Assembly (NCBI GenBank): GCA_963780755.1 | Contig: CAWACX010000002.1 | Span: 248,001 to 312,000 of the forward strand | Length of the DNA: 64,000 nucleotides | Direction: 5' to 3' | DNA from: JALYNX01 sp963780755 | GTDB taxonomy: Bacteria > Actinomycetota > Acidimicrobiia > Spongiisociales > ZC4RG35 | Part shown: one piece after another, positions 24,347 to 33,915 of the stretch | How the letters are laid out: the number at the start of each line of letters is the position of its first letter | How positions within the stretch are numbered: position 1 is the stretch's first letter | Position numbers and translations under genes: made by a program | Notes under the pieces: model-generated | Seen by the model: the letters and a program-made list of their open reading frames with translations, nothing else | The model's database searches: none | Told to the model about the DNA's origin: nothing

Positions 24347-26382
24347 CGACCACCTCATGCTCCTCGTCGTGATCGTCATCGTGCTCATCGTCGTGGGCTG
24401 CGTCATGCGGCTCCTCGAGTGGCTCCATCGCCCATCCGATCAGCGCCACCAGGGAGATGATGGCCCCCAGGCCTATCAACACCTTGGCCCAAGCCGCCTC
24501 GTGGTAGATGACCCCGTAGAACATGATCGGCAGGCCCATAGCCATGAAGAATGGGAAGTAGGAAGGGTTGGGGAGGTGGATCTCCTGGGCCGGGTTGAGC
24601 TGCTCGTACTCGATGGCAGCCAGGATCTCGTCGGCGTCGGCCTTGCGCGACGGCGCGGCCTTCCTCGTCCTGCTCGTACTTGAGACTCCAGAAGTGGTCG
24701 AGCCTGGTGATCTCTGGGGGGACCGCGAAGTTGTACTCCGGGGTGGGATTGGGTGACATCCACTCCACCGTCCTCGCGTCCCAGGGGTCGAGCCCGGAGA
24801 GCTCACCCTTCCGCCGGCTTGTGTACCAGTTGAAGATGAAGACCGCGATGGAGATGGCGATGATGAACGCACCCACAGTCTCCGCCATGTTCCAGGGCTC
24901 GAGGCCGGTCTCCGGGGCGTACTTCCAGGTGCGTCGAACCATCCCCTGCAACCCCAGCCAGTGCATCGGGGCGAAGGTGAGGTTGAACCCGATGAACATC
25001 AGCCAGAAGTGGACCTTGCCCAGCTTGTCGCTCATCACCCTTCCGGTGAGCTTGGGGAACCAGTAGTACATCCCGCCGAACAACCCGAAGATCGCCCCCC
25101 CGAACAACACGTAATGGAAGTGGGCGACGATGTAGTAGGTGTCGGTCTGTTGCCAGTCCGACGGCACCACGGCATGGGTCACCCCGGAGAGGCCTCCGAT
25201 GGTGAACATCGCCACGAACCCGATGGCGAACAGCATGGGGGTGGCGAGCTGTATTCGGCCCTGCCACATGGTGCCCAGCCAGTTGAAGATCTTGATCCCG
25301 GTGGGGATGGCGATGGTCATCGTGGCCAGGCCGAACGCGGCCTGGGCCACCGGGGTGATCCCCGAGGCGAACATGTGGTGGGCCCAGACTCCGAAGCCGA
25401 GGAACCCGATGGCGGCCCCCGCGAACACCACAGCGGCGTAGCCGAAGAGCGGCTTGCGGGAGAAGGTGGGGAGGATCTCGGAGACCATCCCCATGGCGGG
25501 GAGGATCAGGATGTAGACCTCGGGGTGGCCGAACAGCCAGAACAGGTGCTGCCAGAGGACGGGGTCGCCGCCTCCCACCGGCTGGAAGAACAGGGACCCG
25601 AACTGACGGTCGAAGGTCACCATGAACAGGGCCACCGCGATGATCGGGAGTGAGAACAGCAGGAGGAAGGCGACCACGGTCGTCATCCACACGAAGACCG
25701 GCATACGGAGCAGGCGCATCCCCTTGGCCCGCATGTTGAACACCGTGACCAGGAAGTTGACCGCGGAGACCAGGGATGCGAGGCCGAGGATCTGGAGGCC
25801 GAGCGCCCAGTAGTCCATGGCAGTCCCCGATGAGTAGAACGGGCCGGCGTTTGGCTGGTAGCCGAACCACCCGCCGTCCGGCGAGTCGGCGAGGAAGTTG
25901 AAGCTCCCCGGGCCCCCACCGAGCGGGATGTTCCCGCTCACGCCGCCGGTGCCCGCCGGTGGCATCGAGGTGCCGAAGAAGAACGTCGAGTAGAGGAAGA
26001 TCCCGCCGAAGAAGAAGATCCACCAGGAGAGGGCATTGAGCCGGGGGAAGGCGACGTCCCGGGCCCCGATCATCAGTGGGAGCAGGTAGTTCATGAACGC
26101 CGCCCCCGCCGGCATCACGAACAGGAAGATCATCGTCGTGCCGTGCATCGTGAACAGGGCGTTGTATGCCCCGGCGGTGAGGAACTCGCTGTTTGCCTGG
26201 GCGAGCTGGATCCTCAGGAGCAGGGCTTCGATGCCACCAATGATGAAGAAGGTGAAGGCGGCGTAGCCATACATGATCCCGATCTTCTTGTGGTCGACCG
26301 TGGTGATCCATGACCAGAGGCCGGTCGTGGAGGACGGGCGGCGGAAGATCGTGGTTGCTGGCCGTTCGGCGGTGGCGGTCAT
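24339..26382 (-). CDS. ctaD: Cytochrome c oxidase subunit I with C-terminal extension, frameshifted
   Basis: The catalytic heme-copper subunit. Landmarks are VDHKKIGIMYGY, WLFGHPEVYILILPAMG (CuB His and cross-linked Tyr), TDTYYIVAHFHYVLFGG (heme a3 and a ligands) and a late HFWSLKYEQDEEG. In the published frame the protein then turns to Arg/Gly-rich nonsense ending at 24403. A second frame, ending at 24339, continues as RKADADEILAAIEYEQ and EIHLPNPSYFPFF plus two membrane helices, with no start codon of its own nearby. One extra base around 24645-24655 explains both, giving 680 residues. ATG 26382 overlaps the ctaC stop. Confidence 0.9.
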
Positions 26383-27437
26383 TGGTTGCTCTCCAGCCAA
26401 ACGATGAGATCGTCGATTTCCTGCTCGGTCAGGGCCAGGTCGGGCATGAAGCTACCGGGCTTCACCTCGGGTGGATTGGCCAGCCACAGCTTGAGGGCCT
26501 CGGCCTCGGTCTGGCCCTCCTCGGGGAGGACGGCCCCCGCGAAGACGTTGCGGGAGGCGAAATGGGTCAGGTCCGGGCCGGAGAAGGCCTCGTCAGGCAC
26601 GAGGTTCGACGCCGAGTCGTCTTCGAAGCGGACGCTGTGGCACTGGGTGCAGCCCTTGGCGGTGAAGACCTGGTACCCCGCGAACTCAGGGCTCCCCTCG
26701 GCAGGGAGCGGAGTCGGTGCCTGCTGTCCGACGATCCATTCCTCGTAGTCGGCCGGCTCCATGGCGATGACACGGGCCCGCATCAGTGAGTGGGAGAGGC
26801 CGCAGAACTCGGCACATTGGCCCCAGTACTCCCCCGGCTCATCTGCCTCGAGCCGCAACAGGTTCACCTGGCCGGGGATGGCGTAACGCTTCCCGTTCAA
26901 TGCAGGGACCCAGAAGTTGTGGATCACGTCGTCGGACATGAGGTTCGCACAAACCTCCTGCCCGGCAGGGATCACCATCACGTTGGCGGTCTTGATGTCG
27001 GCTTCGGGATAGCTGTACTCGAACCACCACTGGTGGCCGATGACGTTGATCTGGATCGCGTCCGGGTCACATTCGGTGAGCTCGAAGACGGCGGCGGTGG
27101 TGGGGACGGCGATCCCGGCCAGGATCAACGCGGGAACGACGGTCCACAGGACCTCGAGCTTGGGGCTGCCATGTAGCTGTTTCGCCTCTTTCGCGCCGTC
27201 CTTGTCCCGAAAGAGGAACACGGCCACCAGGATCGCTCCCTGGACGAGGACGAACACCGCGGTGGCGATCCAGAAAACGGGCCAGAAGAGATCGTCTTCC
27301 TGCTGCGCGAATGGACCCTGGGGGTCGAGCGCCGTCATCGGGGCGTCTTCGATCTCGATGAATTGGCAGGCGGTGAGAATCAGGGCCGCACCGGCGATGG
27401 CGCCGAGGCGTGCAAGACGTTGACGGGACCGGGCCAT
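26379..27437 (-). CDS. ctaC: Cytochrome c oxidase subunit II with fused cytochrome c (caa3 type)
   Basis: A 352-residue lipoprotein subunit. Signal peptide LGAIAGAALILTAC has lipobox LTAC; two membrane helices follow (FWPVFWIATAVFVLVQGAIL and VLWTVVPALILAGIAV). The CuA domain has HQWWFEY and GQCAEFCGLSHSLM. A class I cytochrome c domain with GCTQCHSV and a late Met follows, so the enzyme is caa3-type and takes electrons at a covalently attached heme. ATG 27437 was chosen because it begins the signal peptide. A further in-frame start lies upstream. Confidence 0.94.
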   Translation of the reverse strand: MARSRQRLARLGAIAGAALILTACQFIEIEDAPMTALDPQGPFAQQEDDLFWPVFWIATAVFVLVQGAILVAVFLFRDKDGAKEAKQLHGSPKLEVLWTVVPALILAGIAVPTTAAVFELTECDPDAIQINVIGHQWWFEYSYPEADIKTANVMVIPAGQEVCANLMSDDVIHNFWVPALNGKRYAIPGQVNLLRLEADEPGEYWGQCAEFCGLSHSLMRARVIAMEPADYEEWIVGQQAPTPLPAEGSPEFAGYQVFTAKGCTQCHSVRFEDDSASNLVPDEAFSGPDLTHFASRNVFAGAVLPEEGQTEAEALKLWLANPPEVKPGSFMPDLALTEQEIDDLIVWLESNQ

Positions 27438-27493
27438 CGGTTCGGCATCATACGGATATGGGGAAGTGGCGACCAACTTCCCCGGAAACCCGG

Positions 27494-27811
27494 TCAGGGA
27501 GGGTCGGGGCCGACGGTGTAGGTGTGGCCGAGGGGGCTGGTCCACTGGTAGTGGCCGGGTTTGATCATTTCGAGTTTCCAACCGTGGTCTTTGAGCTGGT
27601 GGTGATGTCGGCAACAGGGTGTGAGGTTGTGGCTGCTGTTAGGCCCGCCTTCCGCCCAGGGGTGTCGGTGGTCGAGGTCGCAGTCGGCGGCTGGGGTGCG
27701 GTTGCCGGGAAGACGCAGGTCGGGAGCCGGGCTTCGACCAGGCGTCTCTTGGGTGACCTGGCGGGCGATGTCGGCGATGACGGGGACCCAACCCGGATCG
27801 AACCGCATAGG
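27494..27811 (-). pseudogene. Remnant of a 13E12-type DUF222/HNH endonuclease
   Basis: The C-terminal HNH region is recognisable: CDLDHRHPWAEGG, LTPCCRHHHQLKDHGW and YQWTSPLGHTYTV. The preceding GWVPVIADIARQVTQ is in the same frame. The conserved ARLPTCVFPG segment that should join them is in another frame, so at least two frameshifts occur. The DUF222 N-terminal domain is missing: a plus-strand gene begins where it should be. These proteins multiply as repeats in actinobacterial genomes. This copy looks 5'-truncated and dead, although some frameshifts here may be sequence errors. Confidence 0.75.
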
Positions 27812-27820
27812 CTGCAGCCG

Positions 27821-28036
27821 ATGATGGGGCTGCGGTTCAATGAACTCCTCATTATTTTGGTGCTCACCGTGCCGACGGTCTGGGCCCTCATCGACCTGCT
27901 GAGGGTTCCGACCGATGTCTGGGCTGCCTCCAAGCAAAGCCAGGGCCTTTGGGCAGTTCTGGTCCTACTGGTTCCGGTCCTGGCTCCGGCCCTTTACTTC
28001 TTCATCGCCCGACCTCGGCTGAGAACTACGAGCTGA
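27821..28036 (+). CDS. Small two-helix membrane protein, PLDc_N type
   Basis: A 71-residue protein with two hydrophobic helices (LLIILVLTVPTVWALIDLL and LWAVLVLLVPVLAPALYFFI) separated by the polar turn RVPTDVWAASKQSQG. This is the phospholipase-D-nuclease N-terminal (PLDc_N) pattern found as stand-alone small actinobacterial proteins. Function is unknown. It is inserted on the opposite strand between ctaC and the Sco-like gene, next to the HNH remnant, which may mark a rearrangement. Confidence 0.65.
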   Translation: MMGLRFNELLIILVLTVPTVWALIDLLRVPTDVWAASKQSQGLWAVLVLLVPVLAPALYFFIARPRLRTTS

Positions 28037-28053
28037 CCAGCAGATCGCAGCGC

Positions 28054-28888
28054 TCAGCCCGCGACGGCCTCGATCGCCGAAGTCAACTCGTCTTCCCCCA
28101 CCGCCCCTTCGAAGGCGGCGCTCACCGTCCCCGAGCCATCGATGACGAACACCCAGGGCTCAGAGGGAAGACCCCACTCCTCGACGGCGGGGACCACGGT
28201 TAGGTCATTGGTGTCGCGACACCTGGAGGTCGTCGTACACCTCGACATGGATGAACTCGACTTCCGGAAAGCTCGCCTGCAGCGCCTTGACCTGATCGAG
28301 CATCGGTCCGCACGCCTCGCTGGAGCAGAAAGCCGGGGTGGCGAAGGCGATCACCGTCGGATTGCCGCTGGCGACCGCATCGGCCACCGAAACCTCGTAC
28401 ATGGCCGGGTCGGGATCGGGGTCGGAGGTGATGATCGACAGATCGGGAAAGTCGGCGGAGACCCTGGTCTCGGAAGGGGGTGCCGGTTCGCCTCGCTGTA
28501 TGACACTCGGGTCTTCAGTGGCGACCAGGCCGGCAGGACCTGCCTCCGAGAACCCATCCGCGTCGATGGTGATCTGATAGTTGCCGGCCTCCGGGATCAC
28601 CAGGTTCGCCACGTAGAGGCCGCGGGTGTCCTCGACCGCCCAGACGAACTCGGTCTCATATGTGTCGAGCGGTGCGCCGTTCTCGTCGCGCAGGGTGACG
28701 ATGGCCGGGCGATCAGGGGCAGCCACCCACTCGTTGGTCTCCGGGTCGACAAGGGCGAACATCACCCGTTGCTCGCCGGTCCCGATCCCGGCCGGGGACG
28801 AGGCCACGGTGGCAATCGGCGTGGGCTCCGAGTTGCCACAGGCGAACAGCACCAGACAGAAGCCAACCAGGAGCGCAATCCGTCTCAT
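28054..28888 (-). CDS. Sco/thioredoxin-like lipoprotein, frameshifted
   Basis: Signal peptide MRRIALLVGFCLVLFAC has a lipobox. A beta-rich region of about 110 residues is followed by a thioredoxin-like domain: TVIAFATPAFCSSEACGPML (Cys-x4-Cys), then EVEFIHVEVYDD. The frame stops at 28205, but the expected C-terminus continues in another frame (NDLTVVPAVEEWGLPSEPWV, VFVIDGSGTVSAAFEG) to 28054. The break is at the palindrome GTGTCGCGACAC (28211-28222). With one base removed, the product is 277 residues. Position beside ctaB and ctaC suggests a role in copper or thiol chemistry of oxidase assembly. ATGA overlap with ctaB. Confidence 0.75.
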
Positions 28889-29806
28889 CGGATGAGCACG
28901 TCGAGCATCACCGATCCAAACAGCGCCGCCAGATAGACCGTGGAGGTGGTGAAGAGTCGCATCGCCTCTTCCGGGTGTCGGAAGACTCGCCAGGTGTCCC
29001 AAAGGAACCAGGCCCCGAGCCCAATGGCGGCGACCAAGTAGATCCAACCCATGCCTGCGACCGGCACCAGGAGCAGGGTGATCCCGACCATGAGGGCCGT
29101 ATAGAGCAGCATCTTGCGAGTGGTCGCCTCGACCCCGGCGACCACGGGCAGCATCGGCACCCCGGCCCGGGCGTAGTCGTCGCGGTACCTGATCGCCAGG
29201 GCCCAGAAATGAGGCGGAGTCCAGTAGAAGACGATCAGGAACAGCACCCATGCGGGCAGGCCCACTCCGCCGGTGATCGCGGCCCAGCCCACCAGCACCG
29301 GGGCCGCTCCCGCCGCCCCACCGATCACGATGTTCTGCGTCGTATTGCGCTTCAGGGCGAGGGTGTAGACCAGGACGTAGAAGAGGAGCGCCGCAGTCGA
29401 GATCAGTGCGGCCATCAGGTTGGCGGCAACCCAGAGCCAGGCGAACCCGGCGATGCCCAGCAACACCCCAAAGACCAGAGCGTTGGCCGGAGGAACTTCG
29501 TGGCGAGCCAATGGGCGGGACCGCGTGCGCCGCATCACCTCGTCGATATCACGGTCGAAGTAGTTGTTCAGGGCGTTGGCACCACCGGCCGACAGGGTGC
29601 CACCGATCAGGGTGTTGATCACGATCCACGCACCGGGCCAGGTGCCGGCGGCGAGAACCATCGAGGGAACGGTGGTGATCAGGAGCAGCTCGATGATCCG
29701 AGGCTTGGTGAGGGCGACATACGCCGCGACCCGTGACGCGCGCCTGCTCGGAGGGGACGGCGAGAGTGACTTCGGGGATCGGTGCCCCGGCGCTCTCAGT
29801 CGACAT
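28885..29806 (-). CDS. ctaB: Protoheme IX farnesyltransferase (heme O synthase), frameshifted near the N-terminus
   Basis: Makes heme O from heme B, the first step towards heme A of the adjacent oxidase. Signature NNYFDRDIDEVMRRTRSRPL holds the Mg-diphosphate aspartates, and FYWTPPHFWALAIRY is the second conserved region. The first ATG of the main frame (29661) omits YVALTKPRIIELL, which is required. The true N-terminus, MSTESAGAPIPEVTLAVPSE, is in another frame starting at 29806. Removing one base of the CCC run at 29730-29732 joins them as ARVTVAAYVALTKPR. No heme A synthase gene is in the window. Confidence 0.88.
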
Positions 29807-29964
29807 CGGTTGCCTCCACCACTTCTTCCTCAGCCCTCTTCTTCTCCTCTGCGGCCCGCCTCGCCCGCTTCTCCGCCCATCGCAAAGAGAAGATTGGCGG
29901 CCAGGGCCGGGATCACAAAGATCCCGACTTCGTCGATCCCCCAGTAGTGGGCAAAAGTGAGCAT
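29796..29964 (-). CDS. Small membrane protein with charged tail, frameshifted
   Basis: The first 28 residues (MLTFAHYWGIDEVGIFVIPA and onward) form one membrane helix. The frame as given ends in a Gly/Glu-rich tail at 29830. The alternative frame from about 29880 reads WAEKRARRAAEEKKRAEEEV, a charged coiled-coil-like tail ending at 29796. That stop overlaps the ctaB start, as in the other coupled genes of this operon. The start ATG overlaps the upstream membrane-protein stop by ATGA. No family recognised. Confidence 0.55.
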
Positions 29965-31261
29965 CAGCCGGCGAGGATCACCAACCCGAGTGTGGTGAGA
30001 GCCACCATAAGGAGAAGCATCGCGTACTGGGAACGAACCGCGTCCGTTCCGAAGTCCCCGAGCGCCCGGTCGTGGGCCAGGACGACACCGGCGACGTGCC
30101 CGGTGACGATGACCGCCACCTGGATGTACCAGATCGGCTCGCTGGAAGTGAGGAAGAAGTCGACCTTGTAGTCGGCGGTCCCGAACAGGTCCCAGCCGAG
30201 CGCGAACGGGTCGGAGATCGCGGCGATGAGTTGCTGGCCCTCGAAGATGATCAGGGTCAGGTAGTGCGCGACCGCGTAGGCGAGGGCGATTGGGACCAGG
30301 GTGTGTGCGAACCGCCCCGCCACCCGACTCGCGGTCCACTCCCCGCCGACCAACCGGGCCGCGGCCCAGGAGGCGAGGAGATAGCCACCGGCGATGACCG
30401 CGACACATGCGAGGAGGAGCAGGGTCTGGCCGCCCATGGTCTGGCCCATATCTCCCATCGCGCTCCTCATCCAGGTCGTGCCCGACGCTCCGTCGTAGGT
30501 CACCGTGCCGATCGCCACCACCACGAACCCGGCAAGCCCCGGCCAGGAAGGGAGCACGGGCAGCGACCGCAGCCAACCGCGCCACACCAGGTGGCCGTCG
30601 GCCCTGCGACCCAACGGCGAGATCGCGGAGAAGAGCCGGTTGTAGGGGGTGAAGAGGTCGAACCCGGCGAGCCCGGTCTCGCGGCCGGCGTAGGCCATGA
30701 CCGCGACCATCAAGGTGGTGTACACCAGGGCGGCCAGCGCCAACGTCGCCGCCTCACCAGAGCTCGGGCTGACCAACTCGAGCCAGGCAAGGCCGACGAA
30801 GAGGGCTGCCGCCGGCCAGATGCCGACCCGGGCCAGGACCTCGGGCGCGCTCCTCCTTGCCCAACCTGAAAATCCGACCGATGGTGCGCCACGGGTTGAT
30901 GTCGGTGTACCAGTCACCGACGACCACGCCCGCGAATGGGACCACCGAGCCAAAAGACCACCCAGACCAGGACCGGGGCAATGCCGGGTCGGGTGGGGTC
31001 GGTCTCCAGCCCAAAGGCCGGCACCAACAATTGCCCGATCACCAGCAGCAGCCCGATCAGCCCCAGGGCTGGGAGCAGCCCCCTTCTCGGGATCGAGAGC
31101 CTCGACTCCTCGGAGCGAGGCCCGTCCTGGAGGCGGGGCTCGGGCCAGAGGAGGGCGAGGGCTACGAAGCTGATGACGATGACCAACCCGGCGCCGACGA
31201 TGAAGTAGGAGACCGGCACGGGAAGGTCGAGGCGACCCCCGATTCCATGGGGCCAGATCAT
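29964..31261 (-). CDS. Large multi-spanning membrane protein with two frameshifts
   Basis: Three frames join into one protein of about 433 codons. It begins MIWPHGIGGRLDLPVPVSYF with a first helix at VGAGLVIVISFVALALLW, continues through VLVWVVFWLG, shifts near 30943-30952 to VVPFAGVVVGDWYTDINPWR, and shifts again near 30842-30850 to PEVLARVGIWPAAALFVGLA. Some eleven helices are predicted. The family is widespread in actinobacteria, sometimes labelled fenitrothion hydrolase, but its real role is unknown. It precedes ctaB in the oxidase cluster. The last frame (to 29964) is intact for over 300 codons. Confidence 0.65.
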
Positions 31262-31262
31262 C

Positions 31263-31696
31263 TCAGGGAGCAACCACCAGCTCGAAAAGCGGGAGCTCGC
31301 TCTCCTCCAGCTCGACCTCGAAGATGCCCTGCGCGTCGGCGGTGAAGGTGACGAGGGTGGGGACACCGGGCTCGACGGGGAAGGTCAGGTCGAATCCGTG
31401 AACATGGACCTCGTCGGCGACATCGGCGAGGACGGTGATCTCGACCAGATCTCCCATCTCCACCTCGAAACGGTCCGGGCCGTCCACGACACCACCGGCG
31501 ACCGTGACATCGATCTGGACCACGGTCGTGGTGGTCTCGGCGGCGGTGGTGGTGGTCGGGGCAAGGGTGGTGGTGGGAGCCGCGCTCGAGGTCGTGGTCT
31601 CGGCGATGGTGGTCGTGCTCGGGCTGTGGTGGTGGTGGTGTCCGACGATGGGCTGCAGGCGGCAAGAGCGACGACGAGGAGGGCTGAGGTGGTCAC
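31263..31696 (-). CDS. Thr-rich lipoprotein with cupredoxin-like domain, frameshifted
   Basis: Signal peptide MTTSALLVVALAAC (GTG start 31696) with lipobox LAAC is in one frame. The rest, in another frame, is a long Thr-rich linker (IAETTTSSAAPTTTLAPTTT) and a ~75-residue beta-sandwich with EVHVHGFDLTFPVEPGVPTL. The shift lies near the GTG repeat at 31625-31641. The His-Val-His element and the fold pattern resemble cupredoxin-like domains near cytochrome oxidase genes, but I see no full copper site. The stop lies one base before the ATG of the next membrane-protein gene. Confidence 0.65.
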
Positions 31697-31832
31697 GATC
31701 GCGCATGGCCCCAAGCTAGGCAGGAGCCTGCCGAAAGGCAGATTCGCCAATAGCTCGCCCGATGCGATGGGTGCGCCGGATACCGGGACCAGGTCGACGC
31801 CGACGCCGAGGGTGTGCTGAGTCCTGGCGGCC

Positions 31833-31887
31833 AAATTGAGGTGCTGATCATTGCGGACAGTGAATGGTGACTTGGCGTCCAATTACG
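31833..31887. repeat. Weak nested-hairpin element (possible fourth copy)
   Basis: On the minus strand, CGTAATTGGAC begins 2 nt after the molybdopterin oxidoreductase stop, much like the left arm of copy A. It pairs only five bases with CCAAATTG 50 nt away (AATTG/CAATT), with a CATT/AATG inner pair. It is plausible as a decayed relative. Confidence 0.3.
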
Positions 31888-31888
31888 T

Positions 31889-33894
31889 CTAGGCCCGCAC
31901 CGCCTGCACCAGGGTGTCGTAGAAGGCGACGCCGCCACCCCAGTCGCTTGGGGCGTCATTGGTCAACGCGTTGGCGTTGGCCTCCGCTCCCCACCATCCC
32001 CAGGGGATGGCGCAGAGCCCGGGGCGAAGCCGGTCGCTGATCCGCGCCGGGAGCTCGAGTGACCCGCGGCGATTGAATACGCGCACCAGGTCGCCTTCGG
32101 CGATCCCGCGCTCGGTGGCATCGTGGGGATCGATCTCGAAGTAGGGGCCCTTCTCCCGGTCCGAGTGATGCTTGGAGTACGTGGTGTTGAGGAACCGGGT
32201 GTGGTTCTTGGGGGTGAGCAGTGCCAGCGGGTACTCGATGCTCATCTCGCTTCCCGGGCCCTCGACCGCCGGGGTGTAAGTGGGCAATGCGTCGTGGCCT
32301 GCAGCGGCCAGGGCCTTCGAGAAGAGATGGGCCTTGCCGTCGGGGTTGCCGAACCCGCCATCCCGGTAAGGGAGCAACTCCTCGGGGAGGTCGAGCCGGG
32401 TGAACCCCTGTTTCTGGAGCAGCTCGAGGTCGACATCCGGGAGTGCCCGGCGCAACAGCTCCTCGTCGTCCATTTCGAACACCGGGTGCTCGACTCCCAT
32501 CGCCCTGGCCAGCCGACGCCAGAGCTCGGAATTGGGGACCGACTCGCCGAGAGGCTCGATGGCGGGATGATTCCACCCCAGGTAGAGGTGGCCCCAGGAG
32601 GGCACCATGTCCACCTGCTCGATCTGCGTGGTCGCCGGCAGGACGACATCGGCGTAGAGAGCGGTGTCGGTGAGGAACTGCTCGCTGACCACCGTGAACA
32701 GGTCCTCCGCTCCAGGCCCCGGCGGGTGGCCGCGGCGTTGGGCACCGAGACCAGGGGGTTGCCGTTCCACACGATCAAGGCGTGGACTCCCATACCGACA
32801 TCGGTGAGAGCCTCCCCGAGACGGTTCATGCTGACCTCACGGGTCGGCCGATCGACCTCGATGACCGAGGAGTCGATTGCGGCCTCGGACCAGACGCTCA
32901 CCGAGCGGGAGAGTCCGCCCCCACGATGGCGCCAGGCCCCGGTGAGAACCGGAAGGCAGCCGAGCGCTCGGAAGAACATGGCTCCTTGCTCATGGTGCTC
33001 GGCGCCGATCAAGGTCCGGATGAAGCTCTTCGGTGTGGTGCCGTAGGCCCGGGCCAGCTCTTCGATCTCATCGGCCTCGATGCCGCAGACCTTCGCCGCT
33101 CGGACCGGATCCCAAGATGCGACATGGGCAGCCAACTCTTCGAAGCCCAGGGCATGCTCAGAGACGTACTCGTGATCGATCAGGTCGTCCCGGACCAGGA
33201 CGTGCATCACGCCCAACATCAGGGCGACGTCGGTGCCGGGGAGCGGCTGGATCGACCAGTCTGCGGACTGGGCGGTGATGGTGCGGATAGGGTCGATGAC
33301 CACGACCCGGGCCCCGTTCGACCTGGCCTCCTCGATGAACGCCCAAAGATGGCGGTTGGTGAGGCGAGTGTTGGTCCCCCATAGGATCACCAGGTCCGAG
33401 AACCGAACGTCCATGGGGTCCGCGCTGTGCCGCTGCCCGTTGGTGGCCGACAGGCCGGCCCCTGCGGTTGCCCCGCACAGGGAGTCGATCTGGCGGGACG
33501 CTCCGATCCCGGCGAAGAAATACTGATCGAGATAGCTCATGTGGAGCAGCCCCTGGGTCCCGGCGTCGCCCCAGGGGAGGATGGCCTCGCCGCCATGCTC
33601 CTCGATCACCGAGCGGAGACGGCTCGAGACCAGCTCCAGCGCCTCATCCCAACTCGACTGACGGAACTCACCGGCGCCCTTGGACCCGACCCGGATCAAA
33701 GGGTGAAGGACTCGATCAGGGTGATAGACCCTCTCCAGGAACCGGTTGACCTTGGGGCACAACTCCCCCCGTGAGTAGGGGTGGTCGGGGTTGCCCCGGA
33801 GCTTCACAGCCCGCCCGTCCTCGACCGTCACCACCCAGCCGCAGGTGTCGGGGCAGTCGTGGTGGCATGTGCCGAGGACTAGCTCGGTGGTCAT
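31889..33894 (-). CDS. Molybdopterin (bis-MGD) oxidoreductase with Fe-S cluster, frameshifted
   Basis: A DMSO-reductase-family protein of 668 residues when repaired. The N-terminus TCHHDCPDTCGW with a later GELCPKVN binds a 4Fe-4S cluster. The Mo-binding region has IDSLCGATAGAGL, and LVILWGTNTRLTNRHLW follows. The frame breaks after AATRRGLER. Adding one G at 32707-32708 gives LEREDLFTVVSEQF, the normal family sequence. The C-terminal cap (LLTPKNHTRFLNTTYSKHHS) is in the second frame, to 31889. The substrate is not evident; there is no signal peptide and no adjacent electron-transfer subunit. Confidence 0.87.
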
Positions 33895-33915
33895 CCGGTC
33901 ACGCTAGCTGCGGAC

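Noticed and set aside
31540..31645. GTG triplet repeat as a microsatellite element
   Set aside because: It encodes the Thr-rich linker of the lipoprotein on the minus strand.
19051..32710. Programmed frameshifting as the cause of the broken genes
   Set aside because: The breaks differ in sequence and direction, lie in unrelated genes, and show no common slippery site with downstream structure.
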